DNA of 64,000 nt from Dryocosmus kuriphilus (taxonomy: Eukaryota; Arthropoda; Insecta; Hymenoptera; Cynipidae). Position numbers and translations under genes: made by a program. The notes beneath the pieces are model-generated. The model saw only the letters and a program-made list of their open reading frames with translations. It was not told where the DNA came from and did no database searches. Location of the stretch: NCBI GenBank assembly GCA_038277395.1, contig CM076190.1:186126001-186190000 (forward strand). The letters are read 5' to 3'. Below are positions 10,531 through 23,019 of this stretch, one piece after another (the stretch's first letter is position 1; the number at the start of each line of letters is the position of its first letter).

Positions 10531-11560
10531 GCAATCCAAAACGCATATATATGTCAGTTAAATGGCGACTGATGACGACATTTTAAGAGGTTTCACATAT
10601 AGTTTATTCGAAATTATTAAAGTAAAGTGTTGATTTTGGGGATTAAGATCAATAAGACTTCAGTAATTGAAATATCTCAAAATTAAAAGGGAAAATATTT
10701 TTAAAGTTAATTATTACTTATTATTATTACTTATACATTATATTATTATTACATGGATTAGTCTGTACATTCTTATTATGTAAACAACTCCTCTTTCCCT
10801 CGCGGAAGCCCACGCGAGAATGAAGTCCAGATACAAGTAAATTATTTTTAAGGTTTCTGTCGGTCTTCTGTTTCTCTTTAAGATACTCATGTATGATTCA
10901 TCAAGTTTCTTAGGATGGAATCAAAAGTTTCGGTTCTTAGTCTTCTGTTTTTGGTTTCATCTTTTTTGTTTTATCTGACTTTACGACGGATCGAGCCACT
11001 GGGAGGTGGAACTTGGAAGTTAGAACGTTGTATGAGAACGTCATCACCTTCATTCTGATCTAGTGCGAGTCATAGGTCAGGCCCTGTCCCACGGAGATAA
11101 ACAGTCGGTGGCGTAGCAAGCTGCTGCACATCGTTGGCAAATTGCGGATCAGGTTTCCGCCTTTGAACTGCCGCTTCCCTGCAATGCTCAGGTACAGTGG
11201 CAATGGCGTGATCTCTCGGACACTGAGGAGAATACCTTCGACTACTCTACCTTCGGGCCCCTTACCATCGAGAAGCACACGAGCCAACAACGCGCAACTG
11301 GTGGTACGCAGGTAGATGACCCTCGACGCGATTAGCCGCCGAAAGCGTCATGTGCGATACTTATGTTGATTTAGTCCATGTAGACGGTGTAACTGTTTTG
11401 TACACAGTGTAAGACGGACGAATTTTCATTCGAAAAAGAACGGGACCGTTCGGTGGACATTTTGAGCCGACGCTCGCCGTTTGAAACTTCCAACCATTCC
11501 AGGTCGGACTGGTTGAGTGTTAATTTTATCTTGGCGGCTTCACCGCAATTTTAGATTCAA

Positions 11561-13260
11561 CTACGTTGTTCCTTTTCTTGTTTTTAGCCAGAACAGATGT
11601 TTCTCAAAGCTTTCCGCTACGATGATAATATCGTCTAAGTCCGCTAAGCAATGGGGACGCAACTCTGGGTCGATTAATTTATCGATTAAACGTTGGAATG
11701 TTGCAGGTGAACCACTCAGCCCGAATTGCATTCTCTTATATTGAAAGAGTCCTCGCCCTGGTACCGACAAAGCTGTTATCGTACGACTATTATTTTCTAA
11801 CGGGATCTGCTTATAAGCTAGGCTTATATTCAGGGTCGCAATATAATGAGCCGTTCTCAATTTATCTAAAATATCTTCCAAAAAGGGAAGCGGGTACGCA
11901 TCCCGCTTGTAGATCTCGTTAACTTTCCGACAATCGATAAATATCGAGTAGGCATCGCTGGGCTTTTTGACCATAATGACAGGACTCAACCATCCTGAGC
12001 TCGAATGTTCGATAAAGTCCTCTGTTAACAGTTGATCGATCTTGTCGTACATCGCCTACAAGACAACAGGAGATACTCGATAATGCCTCTGTTTCACAGG
12101 CAAATGCCCTTGAATATCAATTTTGTGTTCGACAAGCTGAGTACAAGCAAGTTTTGGCGCTCGCGAGAGGATAGTATCCTCTAAAAATTTCTTCAGTCGC
12201 TCTCCTTCTGCTTCGGATAACTTCACAATACCGCATCACATTTCTCCTGTCTCGACTTGTTCTGCATCCATCACCACTATACTACTGTTACCATAGTGGA
12301 CGATATGTTGTCCTTCCTCCGTTTGGACGTTGCGCTAGATATCACGAATTCCCTAAAGCAATTTTGTATCCGACCGAACTTCAACATGAAGTCACCCCCA
12401 ATAATGCAATCTGGTGTCACAGTGCTCGATAGCCTAAACGTGGACTTCTTTCTGACACCACCCAGTTCCAATGGAAGAAAAACGCGACTTAACAATGCTG
12501 ATGGCATACCATTAGCTACGCGCTCCTCAATTCTTCTTTCAAAATGAACGATATGACCCTCCGTCTATGAGCATGAATGACTCTTCTAAATCTTGGTAAG
12601 TCGAACTTTTACGTTGTTACCAGGTATATATACTTCCGCAACAAGGAGATTTAAGCTAAGAAACACAATGTCTCCTTGCCCCATCTCCACTATGTTACTG
12701 TTACTGTAATGGACGGTGTGCTCTGTGGGACGAATATTACGCCACGCTATAGAAAACGTCACTTTGAACTACTTGAATTAAAAAAAGAAAAACAATTGCC
12801 GCTAACTATTCCACAGTACGTACAGTTCCTTGTTCCGCGACTTCTTCTAGCCCCATCTCCACTATGTCGCTGTCAGCAGAATGAAATACGTGCTCTACAT
12901 CCGAACGTCTAGCAAAATGCCATGAATCCCTAAAGCCACTCTGAATCAGCCCGAACTTCCTCAAGAAGTCCCACCTCAGAATGCGATATGGTGTAACCTT
13001 GCTTACTATACAAAAAGCGACCTCATGGTAAACACCGTTCAACCCGACTTGAAAGGAAACACGGCCTAAAACTGACAACGCTATACTGCTGGCCACGCGC
13101 ATGATCTTTTCTTTGGGATCTCTCATTCTACACCTTCCTTTGGTCATTAATTGTTACCAAAACCTGTGATAGAAATGATCGCAATGGACCTCCATCAATA
13201 AGCGTGGATGTTCCTTCCGAGCCAATATTAATTTTCGCGAACATTCTAACATTTCCTATG
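11561..13260 (-). pseudogene. Gypsy-type protease / reverse transcriptase fragment with duplicated protease
   Basis: Read on the minus strand. The protease segment appears twice: 13260-12806 (STLIDGGPLRSFLSQ, then YRILRWDFLRKFGLIQ) and about 12600-12277 (MLIDGGSYRSF, then DCIIGGDFMLKFGRIQ). A third partial copy of the C-terminal part lies near 12676-12740. Both copies have Asp-Gly-Gly where retropepsins have Asp-Thr/Ser-Gly. The linker GIVKLSEAEGERLKKFLEDT and VEHKIDIQGHLPVKQRHYRV leads, after a stop near 12060, into reverse transcriptase: SSSGWLSPVIMVKKPSDA, DAYPLPFLEDILDKL, FQYKRMQFGLSGSPATFQRL and ADLDDIIIVAESFEKHLFWL. The usual YLDD is changed to DLDD. Sequence stops matching after 11561; no RNase H, integrase or LTR was found. 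From 11060 to 11560 I assign nothing. Confidence 0.75.
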
Positions 13261-13368
13261 CGGACAGATCAATCAGATCAGATCAATCTCTCTCTCCCTT
13301 GCCGATGCTTCTTCTAATATCATGGCCTCAGCCTCCTTACTACATCTGGCAATGGCTTCCCTTCCACC

Positions 13369-13563
13369 TTAGAACACCTCCGGCGTTGTGAAACCAATGG
13401 CTGCTTTAAACAAGAAAAATTCGACCATGGACGTGCCATAATTGTACACGCAAAGGAAATAATCAAATAGCGTCGCGGACTGAATTTTGCTGCATTCTAT
13501 TCTTGAGCAAGCGAAAAAAAGCTTGTACGCAACATTTGTAGTATAAGCACTGCTAAAATCCAC
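13369..13563 (-). other. Possible Gypsy Gag-region fragment (unassigned)
   Basis: A 64-codon frame (MDFSSAYTTNVAYKLFF) lies just upstream of the protease on the same strand, where Gag would be. I do not recognise its sequence and it lacks a zinc knuckle. From 13570 to 14700 there is AT-rich sequence with nothing recognisable. Confidence 0.2.
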
Positions 13564-14764
13564 AGCAGTGATAGCATAGATCGTTCCATTAAAACTTCAT
13601 AACTTCGCAAAAGGGAAATATCCATCCTTTCCCGTCAACCGCGACTATTCGCATTATCGTATTGTGCCTTCGTTAAAACCTTAACAAAAGGAGCGTTAAG
13701 TATCCCTCGAATTCTATTCGTTCCCAGTCCATCAACCAGCTGAGATCCTGTTGGTTTTCCATGATTACTAATATTCAAGAAATAGAGTTATCAGTCAAAA
13801 GTTAGAAAGAGAATAGGAAAAGAACTAGACCTCTAACTACATCCATTGAAAAACCGAGAACCATTAAACTCTAGATTCAGTTAGAAAGACCGAGGTCATA
13901 TTCTAAATAAATCAAACCGGAGTTATTAATCTAATTCGAGGGTAAACACACTTGTCATTCTCTGCCGAAATGTAAACCGACGCGACGGCTCGAATAAAGT
14001 AACACAAGTTTGCACGTAATTTCAAATTATAAAATCAAATCAAATCCCCAAAACAGTTCACTTAAACACTTGCACCCGACAAAACCACACACAAAAAATA
14101 TGACTTGGCCATCCCATAGGCTACATTGTAAAAAAAAAGAGGTTGAACATTACCATGATTAATCAGTGGACATAAAGATTACTGTGATTAATATGGTAAC
14201 ATTACTGAAATGATGTGAAAATAATGGAACACTTGAAAATTACATGCAATATGAATATTCCCGTAAGGTTGCTTTCAAGGCAATGTATTTTTACGGTTCT
14301 GTTGTAAAATTCAACTATCAGTGTAAAATGGCAGAGGCGTCTTTCACTGCGCACGCGCGAGCCCACGCATGAGCTAGAAAACCCCCGGATATTTTAACTT
14401 GATATATCTTTTGAAAATAATATTAAAATAAAAAAATGTATGTGTGATAAGCAAAAAATTTTATTTAATTTTTTACTTTAGATTAATTAATTTAAAAGTA
14501 AAAACTCAAACTTACATCAGGAATATATATGTAGGCCGAGTAAGAATTGGTTATATCAGAATAGTTAGTTGAATCGAATTTTGTATTAAGATTAAAATTA
14601 TTTAAGGCAAGGTTTGTTGAGAAAAATAACAAGTTATACTTTAAGACATTTAAAAAAAATGAAAACCATCTAAATTGAATGAATTCCCGCAGAATCTTTT
14701 TGAAGAATGATATAAGATAGCTGAAGCTCCTCTCTCAAGCTCATATCTCCCTCTTCCTCGTCCC

Positions 14765-15240
14765 CTCTACCTATTTCCTTACGATTTTCTTACGTTCAGC
14801 TCTGCATTCTAAGTTACGTACCCACTCTTCTACCTGCCTTATTACCTTTCTCCCCTTTTCCTGGTTTTTTCCCTGTTCCTCCTCCATCCTCTCTAATTTT
14901 TGTCATACTTTTTCTTTCTCTTTCTTCCAGCACTTTTCCATTTCTCCCATTTCTCTTTTATCTTTATGACTATCCCCTCTCTTCCCCTCCCATATTCCTT
15001 CTCATCCTCTTCCCCTAGCCCTCTACTCACTAACTTCTCTAACTCTCGGAACATATTTTCCATTGTGTCTTTTGTCTTATCTAATGCCTTATCCACGGCC
15101 TTATTTGACTCTAACACCTCATCAATTGACCTACCAAACTCTAACCTCTCTGCGTCAGCCCTACTAACCCCACCTTTCCGGCTCGTCACTTCATTCATTG
15201 CACACTGGGTCTCAGTCTCTAGTTCACTTCTTCGGGCACG
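14765..15240 (-). pseudogene. LINE ORF1-like coiled-coil fragment
   Basis: On the minus strand an open frame (RRSELETETQCAMNEVTSRK to KEKWEKWKSAGRKRKKKYDK) is highly charged and heptad-like, followed after a stop at 14893 by another charged stretch ending RQVEEWVRNLECRAERKKIV. Charged coiled coils of this kind precede the endonuclease in several insect LINE families. No endonuclease or polymerase follows, so it is a 5' fragment at best. The upstream 15240-15770 is strongly pyrimidine-rich on the plus strand (purine-rich as leader) and could be its 5' leader. Family assignment is tentative. Confidence 0.4.
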
Positions 15241-15769
15241 TATTGCCCTCTAGCGCTCTGTTGCCTTGGTCTCCTCGTAATCGGCCTGTTACCCAGTGGC
15301 CTGCTAATCTCCTACCTTACCCACTGATCTCCCGCGCCACTTATTGAACTATCGCTCCGTTTCCCACGCTCCCCTCACAAATCCTTTAGCCTTCGCACTA
15401 TTTCCACACAAAGAGACAGTAGTAATTAACAATAACCAAACTTTACCTCACCATCCGTCTCCCCAGTCTCGTACAACTTCAGTGCCCTACTCTCTGTCCA
15501 CCAAACTAACTAACTAACATAACTAACTGAACTAACTTCAAACATAACCTCACTCTTCAGCATGCACCATTTTTTCTCACTTTTTCCCTTCTTTCACCTT
15601 CCGCGACCCTTCCACTCATTCCTCCCACATACCAATTGCGATAACTCTACTCACAACCCTTTTTTTTCACCCCACACAACACTTATTCACCTCTAAAGCC
15701 AAAACGATCGCTCAAATTCCTACACCCGTTCCATCACTATCAGCGCCGGAAACAGAAGCCATAATTGAG

Positions 15770-16720
15770 ATTATTAAATGTAAAAAAAAAGTCCCTCATT
15801 AAATGCAGAAAAAAGATAAAAACCCCTTTTCTGCCTGCTTAATAGAGAATAAAAATTTTAAATAATAATAAATAATAATAAAAAAATCATTAGGAATTAG
15901 GATTGAAAAGTGAAAAATTTTAAAATATAATTTTTTAAACATTATGGTTGAGCTAAACCTAAGAATATAATTTTTCACACAAAATTAGTTGAATTATTAT
16001 GAACCAAAAAGAAATTTTTTATGAAACAGTTCAACTTTCACCAAAATAGGCGTATTTTCAAAAAAAAAATTCATTTTCAATCAAACAGTTGAATTTACAA
16101 AGAAAAAATATGATTTATCAACCATTTTTAACAAAATCATTGAATTGAAAAAAGTAGTTAAATTTTCAACTGAAAAAGAAGAACAGTTTAAAAAATAGGT
16201 AGTAGTTGAATTTATATTCAGAAAAATTAAATATTAATCAAAATATTTGAATTTTTTATCAAAAAAGTTACAATATCTAACAAAAAAATGAACTTTTGAT
16301 AAAAAATAGTTATATTTTCAACAATAAAAATCAATTTTCGAGAAAATAGTTTAATCTTTAATTGAACAAGACCAATTTTTAACAATATAGTTGAATTTTC
16401 AACTAAAAAAGTTAAGCAATTTTCAACGAAAAAAGACGAGTTTTTAACAAGATAGCTGAATTTTTTAACAAAATTTGAAAAAAAGTATTTACACCGAACG
16501 CGTAACTATTTATTTTTTAATCAAATATTTGAATTTTTAAGAAAAAAAGATGAAATGAAAATAACAAATCGTTAAATTTTTTATTATCAATTAAAGAAAA
16601 GGAATTTAAGGGTGTCGTCTCATTTTAATGTTGTGTTTTTGACGTTTTTCAGGAATATTTTTAAAGAATCTATGAAAACACACTATGTTCGATCTTTATG
16701 TTGTATCTGAGATAAACCAA
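15770..16720 (+). repeat. AT-rich dispersed repeat, copy A
   Basis: Degenerate units of the type AGTTGAATTTTCAAC with poly-A links. The whole stretch aligns collinearly with 47430-47772 plus 48951-49560: shared CTGCCTGCTTAATAGA-like start, GAACAGTTTA, ATATTTGAATTTTT, CAATTTTTAACAA and a common end, GGAATTTAAGGG with CTATGAAAACA. It shows the unoccupied form of the site that holds an inserted element at 47773-48950. No genes. Confidence 0.75.
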
Positions 16721-16962
16721 AAAAGATTATTTATTCAAGTAAAAAGACAATTATTTTCAAACAAAAATAGTTGAATTATCAACCAAAAAAAAAGGAATTT
16801 ACAATAAAAAAGTTGAAAATTTTACTTTTAAACCGAAAAAAGATTACCTAGCAGATAAAAATTGAATTATTAAACTCAAAATAAGAATCTTTTAACCAAA
16901 CAGTTGAATTTTCAACAACGAAACGATTTTTACCAAAAATGTAATAATTTGATTTATATTTG

Positions 16963-17062
<100 letters not shown>

Positions 17063-17644
17063 TATGATTATCTATAGTTTTATTTATTTTATTTTATATT
17101 TATATATTTTTTTTACTTTTTTTCAATTCAATTTTTTATTTTTCTTTTTCATTTTTACACCACGTCGCATCCCAATGGGAGAGAGAAAACCAGAGCTACG
17201 TTACGTATTAATGGGATGGCTTCAAACTTGAAAATTTAATCTACTGAAGCATTCCTCTAAAATATTATTAAACCCAGGATGGCTAAATCAAGAATTATAA
17301 TTTTCAAATACTTTATATTTGACGTTATCTACGTTACTATGTTTATATCAAAAGTTATTCGGTTTAAAGTCTTACGAATTAAAGCTCTTTATAACTTTAA
17401 GGCCTTAGTTTCTAAATTAGGTATATAATTTTAATAAATTTAAATTATAACCAAACAATATTGTATATTTCAATCTAAAAGTACTTCAGATATTTTCTTT
17501 CAAAAAAAGAAAACGTTAATCGCTAGAAAACTTCAATAAGTATTCGAGATTGTACAATTTCGTTCCGGGTTAAACAATTAAAAATTTCAAGACTCAAAAA
17601 TGAAAATTCCCAATCTTGGGTCTTAAAAATTAAATTATATAGTA

Positions 17645-18402
17645 CATGGGTCAGGCGCATTCTGGATATGAATTCCTTACAAGTATAGTGAATGCACAGC
17701 TCTAAAAGCCGGCGGAACTTTTGAGATGAAACACAAAATTATATATAATTAAATTGTTATAACACAAAGTATCTCTCTGTTATGTTTGATCAATACCATA
17801 ATTTTAGAAGTTCCCTTGAGTGGCACAATTCATAAACGTAACGCGGCACCGTTTATAAATATTTTAATATTCTTTTGAAATATTTATGAAGAAAGTCTAT
17901 CATGATTATAATAAAAATATATTTGTAATCATATATCATATCGTATTGTATGATAACACTTTATCTAAAAAGTCATACATGGTGTCTGTAAGGAATTGTT
18001 TGAGTGAGCATAAGGACAATAAGGAATGTCGAAATGATTCTGGGAGTACAACGTATTGCATAATAATAAAGAATACATTTATTGAAGGTATTTATATATA
18101 GTAAGATTAGTACATTTTTAGGAACAATCAAATAATAATAACAATTTAATACAGAAGCCTGCACAATAACAGCGAGTACATTTATTGAAGATACTTATAT
18201 ATAGTAAGATTAGTATATTTTCAGAAACAATCAAATAATAATAACAATTTAATACAAAAGCCTGCTACAACAGCTTTGCAAGAAGTTTCAGACAGCGTAT
18301 TAAATACATAATATCTTTAACTCCTTAGGCACTTGACTTAGTCCATGGCTGATTATGATAAAAACCTGGATCACCCGAGAAAAAGTTTTAGCATAATAAT
18401 AA
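17645..18402 (+). repeat. TAA-tailed dispersed repeat, copy 1
   Basis: Aligns with 56110-57860: shared TGAATGCACAGCT, CCGGCGGAA, GGCACAATTCATAAAC, CATGGTGTCTGTA, CAATAAGGAATGTCGAAA, TATATATAGTAAGATTAGTA and GGATCACCCGA, ending in ATAATAATAATAAT. Within this copy a ~95 bp segment is duplicated in tandem (18072-18165 and 18176-18265). A 71-codon frame at 17886-18101 (MKKVYHDYNKN) has a partner frame in the other copy. From 18403 to 18750 I see nothing. Confidence 0.8.
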
Positions 18403-18753
18403 TAATCTTTTTAATCATGTCAAGATAACACAAAATTTAAGAGGAAATACATGCACTTAAACCTGCGTTTATGCATTCGTGCGCTGGTAACAAAGTATAT
18501 GAAAATATATGAAACATTGGCTCTACTTTTTGAGCGAAAAGAGGTCAAAAGAACCAAAGACGTATTTTTAGATATTTTTGAAAATTCATAGCGAAGATTA
18601 TGAAAATGTATGGGCGCGAGCATTATTTCTGAAAAATGAAATCAGCATATCAAATAAATTTTTCTCATAATATTTGCTACTTCCACTTTGAAGTAAAAGG
18701 TTCGATCATTAATTGAAGCATTTTGAAATATTTGTGAAGTATCGGATCGGATA

Positions 18754-18759
18754 TTTATT
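18754..18759 (-). promoter_or_regulatory. Candidate poly(A) signal AATAAA
   Basis: AATAAA on the minus strand about 106 bases after the TAA of the Pro/Gln-rich exon. In AT-rich sequence this hexamer is common, so it supports the exon only weakly. Confidence 0.4.
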
Positions 18760-18864
18760 CAAAAATAGCTAAAAGCACGTTTTTTTTACTTTTGTCCCCT
18801 TCTTGTTTAAAAACTAGAGCCAATTCACTATTTTCGTTTACAGATTCGAATTCTTCGGGAAAAA

Positions 18865-19469
18865 TTATGCACTCGGCACCCAGAAGTTATCTGGAACTTC
18901 AACAAGTGGAGTATTGTTGGGGACTTCACGACCCACACCCAATGGTCCTCTAAGTCGATCATGTAGTGGTACTGGTGTACCTGTGGGTGCAAAATATAGA
19001 ACCTCGTTGGCGAACATGTTATATAATGGAGCAATTATATGTTCGCCATAAGGGGTCGTGTAAAACCATCCAAGGAGTAAACCACCCCTTCTCAAGAAAA
19101 TTGTATGGGGGGTAAAAGACTCGTATTCTCCTTGAACTTTGCTTAACAATATGCATAAACCAAATGGAGGGTTTCTTGGATATCGTACTGCCTCGAGAGG
19201 AAGATTTGAGCGCCCAAGAAGAAGGGGAAGTAGATCGACAGGAGGATGTTCCACAACCGGTCCTTGATGCAGAACCAGTGGTGGCGGCACAACCGCTGGT
19301 GGTTGTTGCGCAACCGATGGTGGTTGCTCAACCGGTGGGTGTTGTTGCGCAACCGGTGGTGGCGGCACAACCGCTGGTGGTTGTTGCGCAACCGGTGGTG
19401 GTTCCTCAGCCGGTGGTTGCTGTTCTCCGTCATCGTTGTCTGGGATAGTTCGGTACTGCCAACTTAATT
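18865..19469 (-). CDS. Pro/Gln-rich terminal exon of a possible secreted protein
   Basis: On the minus strand a pyrimidine tract ends in TTTTCTGTTACAG, a good splice acceptor, followed by an open frame of 200 codons to a TAA at 18867-18865. Phase is 1: the first two bases (AA) complete a codon begun in another exon. The protein starts LSWQYRTIPDNDDGEQQPPA, then has a Pro/Gln/Val repeat (VAQQPPAVVPPPV occurs repeatedly; an ~81 bp DNA repeat underlies it), then a less repetitive, hydrophobic C-terminal ~120 residues (RYPRNPPFGLCILLSKV to PDNFWVPSA). No known family is recognised and no TE domain is seen. It matches in phase and strand the signal-peptide exon at 34726-34666. An internal ATG exists, but the acceptor favours a spliced gene. 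The reverse-strand frame here (Val/Gln-rich) is a shadow. Confidence 0.5.
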
Positions 19470-20259
19470 CTGTAACAGAAAATAGGAAAGGCAGATTTTA
19501 CTTTCAAAATATCAATTAGAATGCGCTATAAAGTATATGACGACCCCATATCCCGAAAGTATTTTACGACTAAAAAGTTCTATTGTACACAGAAAATCCT
19601 GAAGCCTTTTTTTATCTGAAAATTGTATACGCGGAGAAAGCCTAAGGTCTGCACTTTTACCATGCCAGCATTGCGATGGGGGGACGAGCGCCAAATACGT
19701 GAATAGTTACGCAAATGTATAGAAGGTTTATCCATAAATGTAGCATAATTATTACCAATCGGTATGGTCTGAGCTTTGCGTCAGGGAAAAAGAGGCATGC
19801 AAATAATACCACACTGGATGGTAAAAGTATGGCCAAGCAGATCGAATTTAGCGCAAAGGTCAGTTGCACCGAAAAAAAGGGGTTTCAGAGAATAACCATA
19901 TTGAATGGGTTACATTTTTGCTAGTTGAATGGGCTACATTTCTAGTAGAAACAACTGCAATTGCAAGGTAAGGCTTACTATTCAAAACTAGTAAAGTTAC
20001 AACTAGTAAAATTAACATGGTCTGCTGTTCCAAGAACTACCGACTCATAGTAAACTAAACCATATTAGCCTAGTTGTAAAAATCTGATAAAAATGGCATT
20101 ATACCCATAGGCACAATAACTATTTTTTCCACACATAAAACCAGTTTTTATTCTTATAAAAGTTGTTATTCATTTTCGTCTAAAAATATTTTAAAATAGT
20201 AAAAGACGCCAACCGAGTCGAAATATATGTCCTACTTTGAACCTACAAATGTTAAATAG

Positions 20260-20540
20260 AATCTCTTTTACTTCTAATTCAACCTGGGCATCCTGATTTG
20301 ATTCTCTTTGATCTACTTAGTCCCCCTTTCATCCTCTAAATTATCTCCACAGCACTTTTGAAGTCATATTTAAACCTCTGTGATCTCTACATAATATTAA
20401 ACGTCCTCTTTTGGACCCCTCTATAATCTCTACAGTATTTGTAAAGTCCTCTCTTAAACCTCAACGATCGCCACGGTATTTTCGAATTTCTTCTTTAGAT
20501 CTCTACAATTTCCACAATATGTTTACTTCCTATTATGACA
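20260..20540 (+). repeat. Degenerate ~52 bp tandem repeat
   Basis: Units of the form CTCTACAATATTT, then AAGTCCTCTTTTAAACCTC, then GATCTCTAC repeat about five times with heavy divergence. The stretches 19470-20260 and 20540-20740 show nothing recognisable. Confidence 0.6.
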
Positions 20541-20739
20541 CGCCGAATCTTATAGCAGCCAAAAAATATTAATTTTTAATTAAATAATTCTTGAGCGCTT
20601 TCTTTATTTGAAAATAATTATTTTTAACATTATTCTAATCGTTAAGTATAAAAACAGATTTTTAATTATTCAAATATTATATATAATTAGAAAAGTCAAG
20701 AAAGAAAGGAAATAATAAATTGTAATAAGTATAGTGCTA

Positions 20740-22570
20740 GAACATTTTTATTCAAGTTCTTTTTTGTTAAATGGTATTCCGATGTACACTTGACTATATA
20801 TATATTCATATAAATGCATACATTTATAAGACTACTAATCGGAACAGTGATTACAGTATTGCCATACTCACATCTTTGTAAAAATGATTGACTATTATGG
20901 CGGAAATTGTATCCTTGAGCATTTAAAACATCACGACAAACAAGTTCTCGTAAAATTGCAAAATATATATGTATATTCACATTCACATTCCTGCATCATA
21001 CAATTACAATTGTTAACTTTAACAAAACAATTAACAATACATAACTTGGATCCATTGTTATGAACGGATTGCACTGCACACGAATGTGCTTGTAGGTTGT
21101 CCTTATATGTTTTCGTTACATATAATTTTCCATTTTTCATTAACCTTGAAAACTGCCGAACTCTAAAATTTCTCAAAATTTCGATATTTTGCATTGCGAT
21201 TACTGTTAAGCCAGATAGTTGTCTAATATATTTATCAACTCCAACGCTGTAACAATTTTCTGAAATTTGTTCGATGATCTTCACTTGTTTTTTTTTCTGA
21301 CACAAACTTTTTATTTCGCTGTCAGGTAAAATTTCCAATAATTTAATCATTCCTATGAATTGATTGTGAGAATTTGCTATTTGAGTATCAGTATGAATTG
21401 TGCCATGAATTAGCCTTAAAAGTTGTCCATTCGAATCCTCATACTCAAAACAAGTGTATAACCATAGTGGTTCAAGTCTTTGTACAATATCAGGAAAATG
21501 TAGCAATTAATATACATTAATTGAACAAAATCGTAGTCCATATAAGATCTCAAACTCCTGAACATATTTATGCAAAAAACCGCGACATATTTCAATCATT
21601 TGTGGTGTGATTATATCAAAACTGAGAAGTGCTATTGCAGTTTCTAAAAGAAGATAGTAGTCAAAATAATCTTGCCTCAGAATTCCTTGAAGAACCGGGA
21701 TAGAATAATAAAAAAAAAACACATTTTTAATTCTGAAGCCTTCTAATGAACTAAGTGAGCGACAGAACGCGGCATACGATGGAAAAATTTAGGCGGTTTA
21801 ATTAAAGTTAATATATTATTGATGACATCAATAAAAGCGTACAATGAAAAAGATAGTGCACGGGTATTCTTCATTAAATAAAGATTTAACATTTTTTTAA
21901 CGACACCACCTTCAACGCAATGCATCCGATCAAGTCCCATACCTTGAATGAAATCTGACATTAATTGAGAAAGTACTGTAGGGACTTTTATATCCATTAG
22001 AGGTTCGTTTGCAGTAGCTTCGCGAGAAAATCTTTCAGAATTCTCGACGGTTTTGAATATGATCTCATTTTCATAAGGAAATGCATGCACATGACCTTGA
22101 GTCTCTAACGCAACAGTTACTCCTTTGCTTAAGCAAAGCGAACAACCATAGTTGCCGTTGACGTTAACGAAGCTAAAACACTCACATCTGGATGGTGTAT
22201 CGCAAGTTCTTGTGAGGAGAACCCCCCTTACATTGATTGGATCATTCCTATCGGGAACATAAACTTCAATACCATTAGAAAGACTTTGTAAGTCTGGCCG
22301 AAGACTATAAAAAAGACTATTTATATCAGGCTTTATGTTATCATACCACAATCTAGCCAATAAAGTATTTTCCGGTTTCTTTCTAATTAAAAAAGATAAC
22401 TCATTAATAATCAAATAAATAGGCCTCATACTAACTTTGAGGAAACAATTACTGGAATACCGTCTGTGTACCAAGAAAGAGAAATATTGTTTCAGTTTGA
22501 TAAAAATCCATTTTTAATCCACGTCTTATAGAAATTGCCGTCGTAAATATCTGAAATAGTACCTAGCGGA
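20740..22570 (-). pseudogene. CACTA (EnSpm)-like transposase
   Basis: Minus strand, three main frames in order. N-terminal: GTISDIYDGNFYKTWIKNGF, SLSWYTDGIPVIVSSKL (DG block, likely first catalytic Asp), a frameshift near 22430, then PIYLIINELSFLIRKKPENT, CDTPSRCECFSFVNVNGNYG and CSLC (zinc-like Cys cluster), VPTVLSQLMSDFIQGMGLDR with MHCVEGGVVKKMLN, PPKFFHRMPRSV. A stop at 21743, then SIPVLQGILRQDYFDYYLLL and YVQEFEILYGLRFCSINVY; a stop where relatives have His at 21507; then LLHFPDIVQRLEPLWLYTCF, DSNGQLLRLIHGT. The blocks match insect members of the Tnp2/CACTA type that I know. Stops and frameshifts make it inactive. Terminal CACTA repeats were not found. Confidence 0.8.
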
Positions 22571-23019
22571 TACACTCGTCTGTTGAACCGGTACTGCAAA
22601 CTTTCATAAAACTCTTTCCAAAGATACATTTCCTTCATATGAATATTTTCTAGAGTTTCAAGGAATTATTAAAATGATAATTCAGTATTTAGCCGATGTG
22701 TATATGAAGTTGGAAGAATGGAACATAGGGGAATATGTGGAAGCTTCTTCAAGTACCTAAGTATTTTTCGTACTCCGAACACTCTGAACCATAACCGCAC
22801 ATTCATTGGAAAAATCCTTTATCATTTGATGTCTCTTTTCCAGTGTTTTTTTTTACATATGGACTCATGTTTTTCAGATCGAAATTGACTTTGATCTGAC
22901 TTAAAGTATCCCAGTAAAAGCGAATGAATTGAGAAGAATTAGGAACAATAAATAGCGCAGACAGTACATTTTAGATGAATAGTAAAACTAGTAGAAATTA
23001 CAAGTTTTACTGCCCTGCT

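Noticed and set aside
11060..11290. 76-codon minus frame downstream of the Gypsy RT
   Set aside because: No resemblance to RNase H or integrase, and no other support.
19164..19467. Val/Gln-rich plus-strand frames opposite the Pro-rich exon
   Set aside because: Shadow of the in-frame repeat; the minus strand has the acceptor, the longer frame and the poly(A) signal.
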